Shown here piece by piece: positions 28,654 to 35,876 of a stretch of 64,000 bases of DNA. Below the pieces are notes generated by a model. It was not told the origin of the DNA, searched no databases, and saw only the letters and a list, made by a program, of their open reading frames with translations. A program made the translations under genes and the position numbers. The stretch's first letter is position 1. The number at the start of each line of letters is the position of its first letter. Source of the stretch: CAWBOY01 sp963790585 (GTDB taxonomy: Bacteria > Planctomycetota > Planctomycetia > Gemmatales > Gemmataceae); NCBI GenBank assembly GCA_963790585.1, contig CAWBOY010000004.1, forward strand, positions 434,001-498,000. Direction: 5' to 3'.

Positions 28654-29214
28654 TCACTGCTCCATGATCTCCGTCTCTTTTTTCTCCGCCATCTCCTCGA
28701 CTTTACCCTCGTAAGTCTTCAACAAGCTCTGCACTTCTTCCTTGCCCTTGTCTAAATCGTCCTCGGTCATTTCACCCGCCTTCTCGGCATTTTCAAAGTG
28801 CTTATTGCCGTCGCGGCGGATGTTGCGGCAGGCGACTTTGGCGTCTTCGGAACTCTTTTTAATCCGCGTTACCATCTTTTTGCGCTGCTCGCCTGACATC
28901 GGCGGGACGGTCAGACGAATCATCTTGCCATCGTTGTTCGGCGACATGCCGAGGTCGCTGGCGCGAATCGCTTTTTCAATGTCTTTGAGAACGCCTTGAT
29001 CGAACGGCCGAATGACGATCTGTTGCGGATCAGGCGTGCTTATTTGTGCCAGTTGCTTGAGCGGCGTCGGCGAGCCGTAGTATTCGACGCGCAGGGAATC
29101 GACCAACGCCGGCGTTGCTCGGCCCGTGCGCAGGCCGCGCAGCTCGTCGCGGAAGACGTTGACAGCTTTTTCCATGCGCTCTTCACAGTCGAGAAGTATT
29201 TCGTCGCTTGTCAT
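28654..29214 (-). CDS. frr: Ribosome recycling factor
   Basis: RRF, 186 aa, the standard length. Conserved blocks are FRDELRGLRTGRATPALVDSLRVEYYGSPTPLKQLAQI, IRPFDQGVLKDIEKAIRASDLGMSPNNDGKMIRLTVPPMSGEQRKKMV and the C-terminal coiled coil (KHFENAEKAGEMTEDDLDKGKEEVQSLLKTYEGKVEE). With EF-G it splits post-termination ribosomes. It follows pyrH on the same strand, the classic pyrH-frr order, with a hairpin repeat between them. The frame is intact. Confidence 0.97.
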   Translation of the reverse strand: MTSDEILLDCEERMEKAVNVFRDELRGLRTGRATPALVDSLRVEYYGSPTPLKQLAQISTPDPQQIVIRPFDQGVLKDIEKAIRASDLGMSPNNDGKMIRLTVPPMSGEQRKKMVTRIKKSSEDAKVACRNIRRDGNKHFENAEKAGEMTEDDLDKGKEEVQSLLKTYEGKVEEMAEKKETEIMEQ

Positions 29215-29252
29215 GGTGGTTCTTGCCGGGATTAAATGAAGGTGGATTTACC

Positions 29253-29337
29253 CTTGGCGAGCCGGGAGCGTGAGCGACCGGTGAAAGTCTGAACAAATCT
29301 AATTTTCACCGGTCGCTTACGCTCCCGGCTCGCCAAG
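29253..29337. repeat. Hairpin repeat, same family (copy B), between pyrH and frr
   Basis: Arms 29253-29286 and 29304-29337 are almost perfect complements (34 bp each) around a 17-bp AT-rich loop. In the transcript this hairpin lies between two essential genes and could affect relative expression or mRNA stability. Confidence 0.88.
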
Positions 29338-29355
29338 ATCAGAATGTAAAAGATC

Positions 29356-30108
29356 TCAAACAGTTTCACTCACCAGCGTACCAATCGGATGGCCGGCGAT
29401 GGCGCGTTCGATGTTGCCTTCACGCTTGAAGTTGAACACGAGGATCGGCATCATCGCCTCCTGGCACATCTCCACCGCGGAACGGTCCATCACGCGCAGA
29501 TTATCGCGGAGAAACTGGGCGTGTGTCAATTTCTCATAGCGGACCGCGTGCGGATTGACTTCGGGATCAGCGCTGTAGACGCCGTCGACCTTGGTGGCCT
29601 TGAGGAGGATGTCCGCCTCGAGTTCGCGGGCGCGGAGGGCGGCGGCGGTGTCGGTCGTGACAAATGGATTGCCGGTGCCGCCCGCCAAAATCGCGATGCG
29701 TCCCTTCTCCAGGTGCCGGGTACAGCGCCGTCGAATGTACGGCTCGGCGACGACCTCCATGCGAATCGCCGTCAATAGGCGTGTTTCACAGCCGATGCTT
29801 TCCAGGGCGTCTTGCAGAGCCAGGCCATTCATGACGGTGGCCAACATCCCCATGTAATGGGCGGTCGGCTTCTTGATGACTTCGCTGTGAGCGGTAAATT
29901 GGGCGCCACGCAGGATGTTGCCGCCGCCGACGACGATGGCTAATTGGACGCCGCGTTGAGCGATGCGCTTGGCTTGGCGGGCGATGTTAAGGGTCTCGTC
30001 GATGCTGATGCCGCTCCTGCCGGGCATGCCGAAACCCTCACCGCTGAGCTTGAGAATAACACGGTTGTAGCGGGGTTTCAGAGAATCGAGAGAGGCTAAG
30101 TCGTCCAT
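29356..30108 (-). CDS. pyrH: Uridylate kinase
   Basis: UMP kinase, about 250 aa, amino-acid-kinase fold: VILKLSGEGFG at the N-terminus, VVGGGNILRG, MGMLATVMNGLALQDALE (the signature helix), ILAGGTGNPFVTTDTAAALRA, KATKVDGVYSADP and VMDRSAVEMC. It makes UDP for RNA and sugar nucleotides. ATG 30108 was preferred over an upstream GTG because a TATAAT box lies 44-49 bases ahead of it, leaving a short leader. frr lies downstream and trpF upstream on the same strand. Confidence 0.96.
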   Translation of the reverse strand: MDDLASLDSLKPRYNRVILKLSGEGFGMPGRSGISIDETLNIARQAKRIAQRGVQLAIVVGGGNILRGAQFTAHSEVIKKPTAHYMGMLATVMNGLALQDALESIGCETRLLTAIRMEVVAEPYIRRRCTRHLEKGRIAILAGGTGNPFVTTDTAAALRARELEADILLKATKVDGVYSADPEVNPHAVRYEKLTHAQFLRDNLRVMDRSAVEMCQEAMMPILVFNFKREGNIERAIAGHPIGTLVSETV

Positions 30109-30151
30109 GTGCGGTCCAAGTCGAGAGGTCGGGGTGGCCACGCGCGAGAGT

Positions 30152-30157
30152 ATTATA
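30152..30157 (-). promoter_or_regulatory. Candidate -10 box for pyrH
   Basis: Read on the minus strand, TATAAT is a perfect -10 consensus. The -35 region about 17 bp further upstream (TGATAC-like) is weak. Position fits a leader of about 35-40 nt before ATG 30108. Confidence 0.5.
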
Positions 30158-30194
30158 GAAAGCGGTTTCGTATCAGGCGAGCAGCGCGGCCAAG

Positions 30195-30839
30195 TCAGCC
30201 ATCGAATTGCCGGGTATTCTGAATAAAATCTCTCATCTTCTTCACGTCCTTTCGCCCCGGTGACGATTCCACGCCGCTGGCCACGTCGACTGCATAGGGC
30301 CGTACCTGGAGTACGGCTAGCGCGACGTTCTCCGGCGTCAAACCGCCGGCGAGGTACAGCGGCGCATCGATTGAGAAAGAAGCAAGCAACTCCCAGGGCG
30401 CTACCTGACCCGTACCGCCGTGAAGACCCGGAACATGGGCGTCGACAAGAACGCCGGCCGGTACTTCATCCCGCGTGCGACAATTCTCTAGGTAGATCCG
30501 AATGAAATCGAGGCTGGCCGCGTCCCGTACCGGAAAGGCTGGCAATAGTCGGAAGCGGTCGGTGCGCGTCGGCATCTCGCGGCCATGCCATTGCACGAGG
30601 TTGATGCGCGGCAGCGATTGCAAGGTCTCGTTGATTTGATGCAACGGCGATTCGACGAACAGCGCGATGGGTTCCACAGTCCCCGGCAGAGCGGCGACGA
30701 TCTCGAACGCACGGGCGGGAGTTATATATCTTGGTGATTTCGGATAGAAATTAAGTCCGATTAAATCGGCGCCAAGGTCCGCCGCCGCCAAGGCGTCCTC
30801 TACCGTGGTTATACCGCAGATTTTGATGAGGGGAGAAGG
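30195..30839 (-). CDS. trpF: Phosphoribosylanthranilate isomerase
   Basis: TrpF catalyses the third step of tryptophan synthesis. The TIM-barrel signatures are IKICGITTVEDALAAADLGAD with the catalytic Cys, LIGLNFYPKSPRYI, LVQWHG, VLVDAHVPGLHGGTG with the catalytic Asp, LAGGLTPENV and VDVASGVESSPGRKDVKKM. The first motif lies upstream of the first standard start codon, so the gene must begin earlier. No in-frame ATG, GTG or TTG exists between it and the upstream stop. An ATT at 30839-30837, nine bases after AAGGA, is the best candidate, giving 214 aa; a lost start through an indel is the alternative. Confidence 0.9.
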   Translation of the reverse strand, partial: PSPLIKICGITTVEDALAAADLGADLIGLNFYPKSPRYITPARAFEIVAALPGTVEPIALFVESPLHQINETLQSLPRINLVQWHGREMPTRTDRFRLLPAFPVRDAASLDFIRIYLENCRTRDEVPAGVLVDAHVPGLHGGTGQVAPWELLASFSIDAPLYLAGGLTPENVALAVLQVRPYAVDVASGVESSPGRKDVKKMRDFIQNTRQFDG

Positions 30840-30854
30840 AATTACCCTGGTTCC

Positions 30855-30883
30855 TTGCGAAATGTCGAGTGCTCGCGTACAAT
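30855..30883 (+). promoter_or_regulatory. Sigma-70-like promoter of the MarR/GbsR-like regulator
   Basis: TTGCGA (30855-30860) and TACAAT (30878-30883) are separated by exactly 17 bp. The expected start site near 30890 falls inside the inverted repeat at 30886-30905, so repressor binding there would block initiation. Confidence 0.65.
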
Positions 30884-30885
30884 AC

Positions 30886-30905
30886 CTTTCAGGTCTTCCT
30901 GAAAG
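30886..30905. promoter_or_regulatory. Putative autoregulatory operator
   Basis: CTTTCAGGTCTTCCTGAAAG has perfect 8-bp arms around TCTT. It covers the predicted transcription start and ends 11 bp before the ATG, overlapping the ribosome-binding region. The position is typical of MarR-type self-repression. Confidence 0.65.
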
Positions 30906-30916
30906 GGCTAAAATTT

Positions 30917-31474
30917 ATGAAAATAGCTGAACCAGAGCTCACGCAGACCTTAGATGCGGTCGAGCAGGATTTCATCAACCTCTGGCGCCGCATGAGCGAC
31001 CTGTGGGGTATTAGCCCCACAATGGCCGAGATTCATGGCTTATTGTATATCACGGGCGCTGAACTGTCGATGGACGACATCATGTCGCGCCTGGCAATCT
31101 CGCGCGGCAACGTCAGCATGAATCTAAGCAAGCTGGTCGAGTGGGGGCTCGTGCGGCGCGTCCACAAGCGCGGCGACCGGCGCGACTATTACGAATCGCT
31201 CCGCGACGTCTGGGAGATGTTCACCCTGGTCGCCGCCCAGCGCAAGCGACGCGAAATCGATCCGATACTCAACACGTTGCAGGAATTCAAAGACCATCTC
31301 TCAGCCGAAAAGCTCGGCCCGGAAGCCGACGAGCCGCCAGCCATCGAGCGGCGCCGCCGCATTCAGGAACTGCTTGCGTTTCTGTCGCTGGTCGACAGCC
31401 TGGCAACACGCTTTTTCGAGAATCAACGCGGTTTGCGAACTGCGGTAGCGCTGTTGGGGCAGCAGGAGAAATAG
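30917..31474 (+). CDS. GbsR/MarR family transcriptional regulator
   Basis: About 185 aa. The winged HTH occupies roughly residues 25-95: WGISPTMAEIHGLLYITGAELSMDDIMSRLAISRGNVSMNLSKLVEWGLVRRVHKRGDRRDYYES, which is GbsR-like. A C-terminal helical part (LSLVDSLATRFFENQRG) likely dimerises. GbsR relatives control osmolyte uptake or resistance genes; the target here is unknown since the downstream gene is convergent. The start at ATG 30917 has AAGGG upstream. The promoter and a palindromic operator precede it. Confidence 0.88.
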   Translation: MKIAEPELTQTLDAVEQDFINLWRRMSDLWGISPTMAEIHGLLYITGAELSMDDIMSRLAISRGNVSMNLSKLVEWGLVRRVHKRGDRRDYYESLRDVWEMFTLVAAQRKRREIDPILNTLQEFKDHLSAEKLGPEADEPPAIERRRRIQELLAFLSLVDSLATRFFENQRGLRTAVALLGQQEK

Positions 31475-31486
31475 AGAGGCCCGTTT

Positions 31487-31603
31487 AGCCGCAATACCGT
31501 TCGTCTAAGGGTTGGGTGCCATGCTTTCGTACTGGAAAGCATGCTTTGGAGTACCAAGGCATGGTACGCACTATTCAGCCCTTAGACGAACGGTATTGCG
31601 GCT
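31487..31603. repeat. Imperfect palindromic element, copy 2, 25-bp perfect arms
   Basis: Arms 31487-31511 and 31579-31603 (AGCCGCAATACCGTTCGTCT and onward) are perfect complements; the centre holds AAAGCATGCTTT palindromes. Sister of 9763-9897. The minus-strand GNAT gene reads its last ten residues and TAG stop from the right arm and adjoining inner sequence. Confidence 0.88.
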
Positions 31604-32101
31604 ATACGTTGATTGGAAGCGATAATCTTGAACTAAAAGCGCGTTGCGAAACACCACCATGTCATCACCGTCCGTGTAGTAATCCTTCAATTGCCCGGTG
31701 ATTTCATAATGGTGCTTGAGATAAAACTTGCGCGTTTGTTCGTAGTGCGGCAACGAGGAGGTCTCTATAAAGAGAACCCGGCCGTTTTGGCCGCGAATGT
31801 CGTCTTCGGCATGTTTGAGCAGCTTGGAACCGAGGCCTTTGCCCTGAATCCCTTTGACGACGGCGATCCAGTAGAGATACCAGGTTCGATCGGTCATCGC
31901 TGCTGGAGCGTAGTAGGCGAAGCCATCGATATGTTCGTGGCTGACATGGGTCACGCAGACGTGGCCTTCGCTCTGATTGGTGGCGAAATAGTCTTCGAGC
32001 ACTTCATTGAGCGCTTCCACTTCGTGCGGCTTAAAAACGCCGGTCTTCGCAGTGAGTGAGAGGAGTGCGGCGATGTCGGCGGGCTGAGTCGGACGGATCA
32101 T
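31571..32101 (-). CDS. GNAT family N-acetyltransferase
   Basis: 176-aa acetyltransferase. IRPTQPADIAALLSLTAKTGVF is the first strand and helix, YWIAVVKGIQGKGLGSKLLKHAEDDIRGQ holds the acetyl-CoA pyrophosphate loop (Q/RxxGxG/A), and FIETSSLPHYEQTRKFYLKHHYEI is the C-terminal part. The layout is close to uncharacterised GNATs that act on small molecules or amino acids. The final ten residues (SRNTVRLRAE) are translated from a palindromic repeat that also provides the stop. Confidence 0.85.
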   Translation of the reverse strand: MIRPTQPADIAALLSLTAKTGVFKPHEVEALNEVLEDYFATNQSEGHVCVTHVSHEHIDGFAYYAPAAMTDRTWYLYWIAVVKGIQGKGLGSKLLKHAEDDIRGQNGRVLFIETSSLPHYEQTRKFYLKHHYEITGQLKDYYTDGDDMVVFRNALLVQDYRFQSTYSRNTVRLRAE

Positions 32102-32162
32102 GAAGCATCGTCGGGTCTGAGCACAAATCGATCGTTCAGTAACTCTTCGCTATTATACGTCC

Positions 32163-33221
32163 TCAGGAGCCGGGAGCGTCAGCGACCGGAGCAGGAATCG
32201 GTTCGCTAGGCGTGGCCCGCGTGATCGCACCGGGCAAGCGGATGACGACGCGTAGGCCGGGCTCGGCGTTTTCGGCGAGGATGGTGCCGCCGTGAAGTGC
32301 CACGGCACGTTGCGCAATGGCAAGGCCGAGGCCGACACCGCCGCTGACGCGGTTGCGATCGCCTTCGACGCGATAGAATGGTTTGAAGATCTCATTTAGA
32401 GCCTGTTCGGGAACGCCTGGGCCATAATCGCGCACCGTGAAAACGGCGAATTCCCCATCGGGAACCAAGCTCACGTCGACGGTCGTTCCCGTAGGCGAAT
32501 GCCGGACTGCATTGCGGAGGACGTTTTCAAGCGCTCGGCGCAGAAGCTCCGGTTCGCCACGAATGTCGAGCGGTTGATCGATTTGCGCCGCGAGGGTGGT
32601 GCCGCGCGCCTGGGCCTCCAGCCCGCAATCATCGACCAGGCGCGTCAGCAGCAGGGTGAGCGAGACGTTGCTGGTCTTTTTTGTCGGGCCGACCGCTTCA
32701 ACGCGATTGACCTGCAAGAGCTGTTCGACGAGGTCGTTGAGTCGGCTCGCTTCCTTGCGAATGCGCGCCAGGGAGCCGTCGCGGTCGGTGCTTGTCTTGG
32801 CCAATTCGACGGCGAAGCCGAGGCGCGTCAGAGGCGACCGCAGTTCGTGGGCGACGTCGCGAAGCAGTCGGCGCTCCGCCGAGAGGAGCGACTCGATCTG
32901 GTCCGCAATCGCGTCAAAAGCGCGGGAAAGATCGCCGATCTCGTCTTGGCGAGTGCTGCCCGTTCGAGCGGTGTGATCTCCTTGACCAAACCGCTCCATC
33001 GTTTTTCGCAACTGGACCAGGGGCGCGCCAAAGTGCAGCACCAACAAGACGCACATGACGGCGATGGCGACGAGAATCCAAAGATAATAGGCGAGTTGGG
33101 TCCAGACGTCAGGCGACGGTTGCGCGGTGATGAAGAACTGAGAAGCGGCAAAAAATACCGCCAATATTAGAGTCGAACTCAAGACAAACCAGATCAAGAT
33201 TCGGGCAATAATCGATCTCAT
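32163..33221 (-). CDS. Sensor histidine kinase, CpxA-like
   Basis: 352-aa membrane kinase: helix 1 at residues 7-31, a very short periplasmic part, helix 2 at about 44-64, HAMP (QLRKTMERFGQGDHTAR), dimerisation/phosphoacceptor RRLLRDVAHELRSPLTRL with the His, then N box ENVLRNAVRHSP, G1 VRDYGPGVP, F box IFKPFYRV and G2 GGVGLGLAIA. The short periplasmic loop suggests membrane-internal or envelope-stress sensing. ATG overlaps the response regulator stop as ATGA. Its last residues VADAPGS and the stop come from a GAGCCGGGAGCG repeat arm. Confidence 0.93.
   Translation of the reverse strand: MRSIIARILIWFVLSSTLILAVFFAASQFFITAQPSPDVWTQLAYYLWILVAIAVMCVLLVLHFGAPLVQLRKTMERFGQGDHTARTGSTRQDEIGDLSRAFDAIADQIESLLSAERRLLRDVAHELRSPLTRLGFAVELAKTSTDRDGSLARIRKEASRLNDLVEQLLQVNRVEAVGPTKKTSNVSLTLLLTRLVDDCGLEAQARGTTLAAQIDQPLDIRGEPELLRRALENVLRNAVRHSPTGTTVDVSLVPDGEFAVFTVRDYGPGVPEQALNEIFKPFYRVEGDRNRVSGGVGLGLAIAQRAVALHGGTILAENAEPGLRVVIRLPGAITRATPSEPIPAPVADAPGS
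32166..32189. repeat. Single arm of the GAGCCGGGAGCG repeat family
   Basis: GGAGCCGGGAGCGTCAGCGA matches the arms at 28551 and 29253. It forms the 3' end of the histidine kinase reading frame; no second arm follows. Confidence 0.8.
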
Positions 33222-33919
33222 CGCTTACTCGTGACTGCGTCCTCGGCACTAAACAGATAGCCGATGCCTCGCACTGTGCGAATCAGCGAGCCCGAATCGC
33301 CTAGCTTACGGCGTAGATGGCTGATATGAACGTCCAACGACCGATCGAAAGGCATCGCTTGCAGCTGATGCACGACCATCATTAGCTCATCTCGGGAGAC
33401 GCCCCGGCCAGCCGAGCGTACCAGATGTTCGAGAATATCATATTCAACCGAAGTGACGCGAACCTCTTCCCCGTCACACCAGACTTCGCGCGAGCCAGGC
33501 CGCAGCCGCACGCCGTTGACCTCAAGGACCTCGGAACGAGTCAGCGGCTTTTTGCCGGAGCGACGCAAAACCGCGCGAATCCGGGCCAGCAACTCTTCGG
33601 GACCGAATGGTTTGGGAACATAGTCGTCCGCGCCAGCATTCAGGCCGGCAATGCGATCGGCCTGCTCCGTGCGAGCGGTCAGCATAATCACTGGTGCCGC
33701 GCTCTGCCTGCGAAGCTGGCGTAAGACCTCGAAGCCATCAAGGCCGGGCAGCATGACATCGAGAATCAGCAAGTCATAGCCGCCGGCGAGCGCCCGAGCC
33801 AGGCCGCGGCGCCCGTCCTGGACCGCTTCGAGTCGGACGTTCTGCTCCGCGAAAAACTCATGCATGAGATCGCATAACTCCGCATCGTCTTCGATCAAGA
33901 GAAGCGATAGGTTCGCCAT
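33218..33919 (-). CDS. OmpR/CpxR-family response regulator
   Basis: About 233 aa. Receiver domain: acidic pair LLIEDDAELC, phospho-acceptor Asp in LLILDVMLPGLDG, Thr in VIMLTART, Lys in YVPKPF. The C-terminal winged helix has VRVTSVEYDILEHLVRSAGRGVSRDEL and SLDVHISHLRRKLGD with IRTVRGIGYLF. It is partnered with the kinase downstream, which it overlaps by 4 nt. ATG 33919 with AAAGAGG upstream was preferred over the adjacent GTG. Targets unknown. Confidence 0.95.
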   Translation of the reverse strand: MANLSLLLIEDDAELCDLMHEFFAEQNVRLEAVQDGRRGLARALAGGYDLLILDVMLPGLDGFEVLRQLRRQSAAPVIMLTARTEQADRIAGLNAGADDYVPKPFGPEELLARIRAVLRRSGKKPLTRSEVLEVNGVRLRPGSREVWCDGEEVRVTSVEYDILEHLVRSAGRGVSRDELMMVVHQLQAMPFDRSLDVHISHLRRKLGDSGSLIRTVRGIGYLFSAEDAVTSKR

Positions 33920-34048
33920 CACGACCTCTTTAATTCAGCGGCAAAAAACGCGGTAAGGGTTCCATCGTAGATTGAATTGTAATCCAGCAGAGCGTGAGAA
34001 AGGGGTTAAGAATTGTAAAATATGGGGGAACGGCACTTAGCAGACAAA

Positions 34049-34121
34049 CCTCACCAACCCCAAGCGCGAGCGCGGAGTTGTTTGACCCCGACCCCCGCGC
34101 TCGCGCTTGGGGCTGGTGAGG
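34049..34121. repeat. Inverted repeat, CCCCAAGCGCGAGCGCGG family
   Basis: Arms 34049-34075 and 34095-34121 are complementary apart from one or two bases, around a 19-bp spacer. It lies between the 3' end of the zinc-ribbon membrane protein gene and the upstream region of the response regulator gene, and ends 8 bp before the former's stop. Confidence 0.85.
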
Positions 34122-34128
34122 CAACTCC

Positions 34129-35271
34129 TTAATTCACCGTCACCCCAACCAGTTTCTCCAGCAAAATTAAAAACAAGTCTGCATTCGCGAGATCATCGTA
34201 GGCGAAACGATAAACGCCGGTCGAAGAGAACCAACCTTCCTTGGCATCGGCGCGGCGGAGGCGAACGATGCCTTGCTCGATCTTGGCCCCGGCCAGATCT
34301 TGGCCGTCGACCTCGACCGGCTCGCGCGTTAACCCAAGGATCAAAAAGCCCTTGCCTAACTTGATCCAGCGGTTCCCACGCAGATTGAAAGTCACGGTTC
34401 CCGCGAGTTCAACCTGGCGCAGCGCCTGGCCGAAGAGATAGCCGGTCCAGGCAATTTCCGCCGAACGGCCAAAGTGAAAAATATCGCTCGCCGGCGGTAC
34501 ACCGTTTTGGTTTCTGTGAGTGCCGCTGAAGACATGGCGCTTTCGGCCGCCGACGTCCGACCAGGTAAAGGAATAGGCCGTGTATTGATAGATGCCGTTG
34601 GTGTAATGCAAGGTGGTCGACGTTCGCAGCTCGGTGGCGTCGGCGAAACAGAAGATCTTTTTTGTTCTAAGACTGGTGCGGTTGCCTGCACAGACGAATT
34701 GAGCGATCCCTTCGCTGCCGACATAAGTACACGTGTGGACGAAATGCGTGGCCAGGACGCCGACGACATATCCCGCCGCGCCCAAGATGATGGGCCAAAA
34801 GACGAACCAAATCAACGAGCGTGTCTGCAGCAGGAAGACGACGCCAATTCCAATAAGGGCGCAAATCAGAGCCGAGATGCATGCGATGAGGAAGCGTAGG
34901 CCAAAGTCCATCGGTTTCATGCGGCGGAGCAAGGTCGTGTTGGCCGAAATCAGCTTGCCGATTTCGGGCGGCGGATCGATAAAGAAGTCTGCATCGGGCC
35001 GTATCAGCTCGCCGCCATGATTCCGAACGGGCCCCTCCGGTTCGACCTCTTCGACGACCTCCGGCACCTCCTCGACAATTTCCGGCTCGACTTCCTCCGT
35101 TACCGCCGTGCTGAGAGGGCGATAAGGCTCCGGCTCGGCCACCACCGGTAACTCATCGATATACGGGATCTCCAAGGTCCTCTTACACCCAGGGCATTGG
35201 CCTTGCTTGCCGGCGTATTGGTCGCCGATCTGCAGCTTCCGCCCACATTGACAAGTCACGACGATCGACAC
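34129..35271 (-). CDS. Zinc-ribbon membrane protein of unknown function
   Basis: 380 aa. The N-terminus VTCQCGRKLQIGDQYAGKQGQCPGCKRTLEIP is a four-Cys zinc ribbon common in planctomycetes. A Glu/Pro/Val-rich linker (about residues 45-85) follows, then two transmembrane helices (about 125-170) and a soluble C-terminal part with repeated Tyr/Trp beta segments (LHYTNGIYQYTAYSFTWSDVGGRKRHVFSG). The helix-then-beta pattern suggests a sensor or scaffold, but no family is recognised. The reading frame is intact. Confidence 0.75.
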   Translation of the reverse strand: MSIVVTCQCGRKLQIGDQYAGKQGQCPGCKRTLEIPYIDELPVVAEPEPYRPLSTAVTEEVEPEIVEEVPEVVEEVEPEGPVRNHGGELIRPDADFFIDPPPEIGKLISANTTLLRRMKPMDFGLRFLIACISALICALIGIGVVFLLQTRSLIWFVFWPIILGAAGYVVGVLATHFVHTCTYVGSEGIAQFVCAGNRTSLRTKKIFCFADATELRTSTTLHYTNGIYQYTAYSFTWSDVGGRKRHVFSGTHRNQNGVPPASDIFHFGRSAEIAWTGYLFGQALRQVELAGTVTFNLRGNRWIKLGKGFLILGLTREPVEVDGQDLAGAKIEQGIVRLRRADAKEGWFSSTGVYRFAYDDLANADLFLILLEKLVGVTVN

Positions 35272-35296
35272 AGCAACCCCCTTACCGCCGCTTTTT

Positions 35297-35321
35297 TATA
35301 TAGCCCTCGACTTGCCGGGGG
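35297..35321. repeat. Inverted copy of the CCCCCGGCAAGCCGGGGG-CTATATA repeat
   Basis: TATATAGCCCTCGACTTGCCGGGGG is an imperfect, reverse-orientation copy, here upstream of the zinc-ribbon gene rather than at a 3' end. Confidence 0.7.
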
Positions 35322-35412
35322 ACCGGACATTCCCTTTGCCGATGCTATCCGTTGGCCCAATAAATTTCATAGCATGAGAGGAGCGGATTTCCTGCCGAAA
35401 AATGAGGGTTTC

Positions 35413-35814
35413 ATGAACTCATGCCGCCGTGCCCTTTTGCTGCTGACATTCGTCCTCCTCGCGCCCCATCTCATTGGATTGGACGCTGCTTTGGGCCAAA
35501 CCGCTCCCCAAGTGGTGCATTGGATTTGTGCGCGCTGCAACGGTGTCCTCGGCCAAGCGGGCCCGATGCCTAATGTTGAAACCTGCCCTTATTGCGGGGC
35601 AAAACTACACGGGGCCGAAGACATCATTGAGGTTGCTCCCGGTGTCGCCGTTCCTCCACGGTGGACACGTTCTAATTTCGGCGTCGTTATCGTAAACCTT
35701 CTTCTTATGGCAGCCATAGCCGTGGTCACCTATATCATCATTTATGTAAAAAATGAAGAAGAAGACAATGACGTATACAGTCAGGCAACCAAAAAGCGGC
35801 CACGAAAACGATGA
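35413..35814 (+). CDS. Exported zinc-ribbon protein with C-terminal membrane anchor
   Basis: 133 aa. A signal peptide (residues 5-28) is followed by a two-knuckle zinc ribbon, HWICARCNGVLGQ and VETCPYCGAKL, and then one transmembrane helix (about 85-108) ending in a Lys/Arg-rich tail. ATG 35413 has GAGGG five bases upstream. I do not recognise a named family. The divergent neighbour is another zinc-ribbon membrane protein, which suggests a shared planctomycete envelope function but does not show it. Confidence 0.65.
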   Translation: MNSCRRALLLLTFVLLAPHLIGLDAALGQTAPQVVHWICARCNGVLGQAGPMPNVETCPYCGAKLHGAEDIIEVAPGVAVPPRWTRSNFGVVIVNLLLMAAIAVVTYIIIYVKNEEEDNDVYSQATKKRPRKR

Positions 35815-35828
35815 TGACATTTAGATTA

Positions 35829-35853
35829 CCCCCGGCAAGCCGGCGGCTATATA
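35829..35853. repeat. CCCCCGGCAAGCCGGCGGCTATATA repeat
   Basis: Near-perfect hairpin copy 15 bp after the stop of the zinc-ribbon gene and 24 bp before the 3' end of the convergent fadB-like gene. Confidence 0.8.
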
Positions 35854-35876
35854 ATACCTGCGTTTTCTGTCAAATA

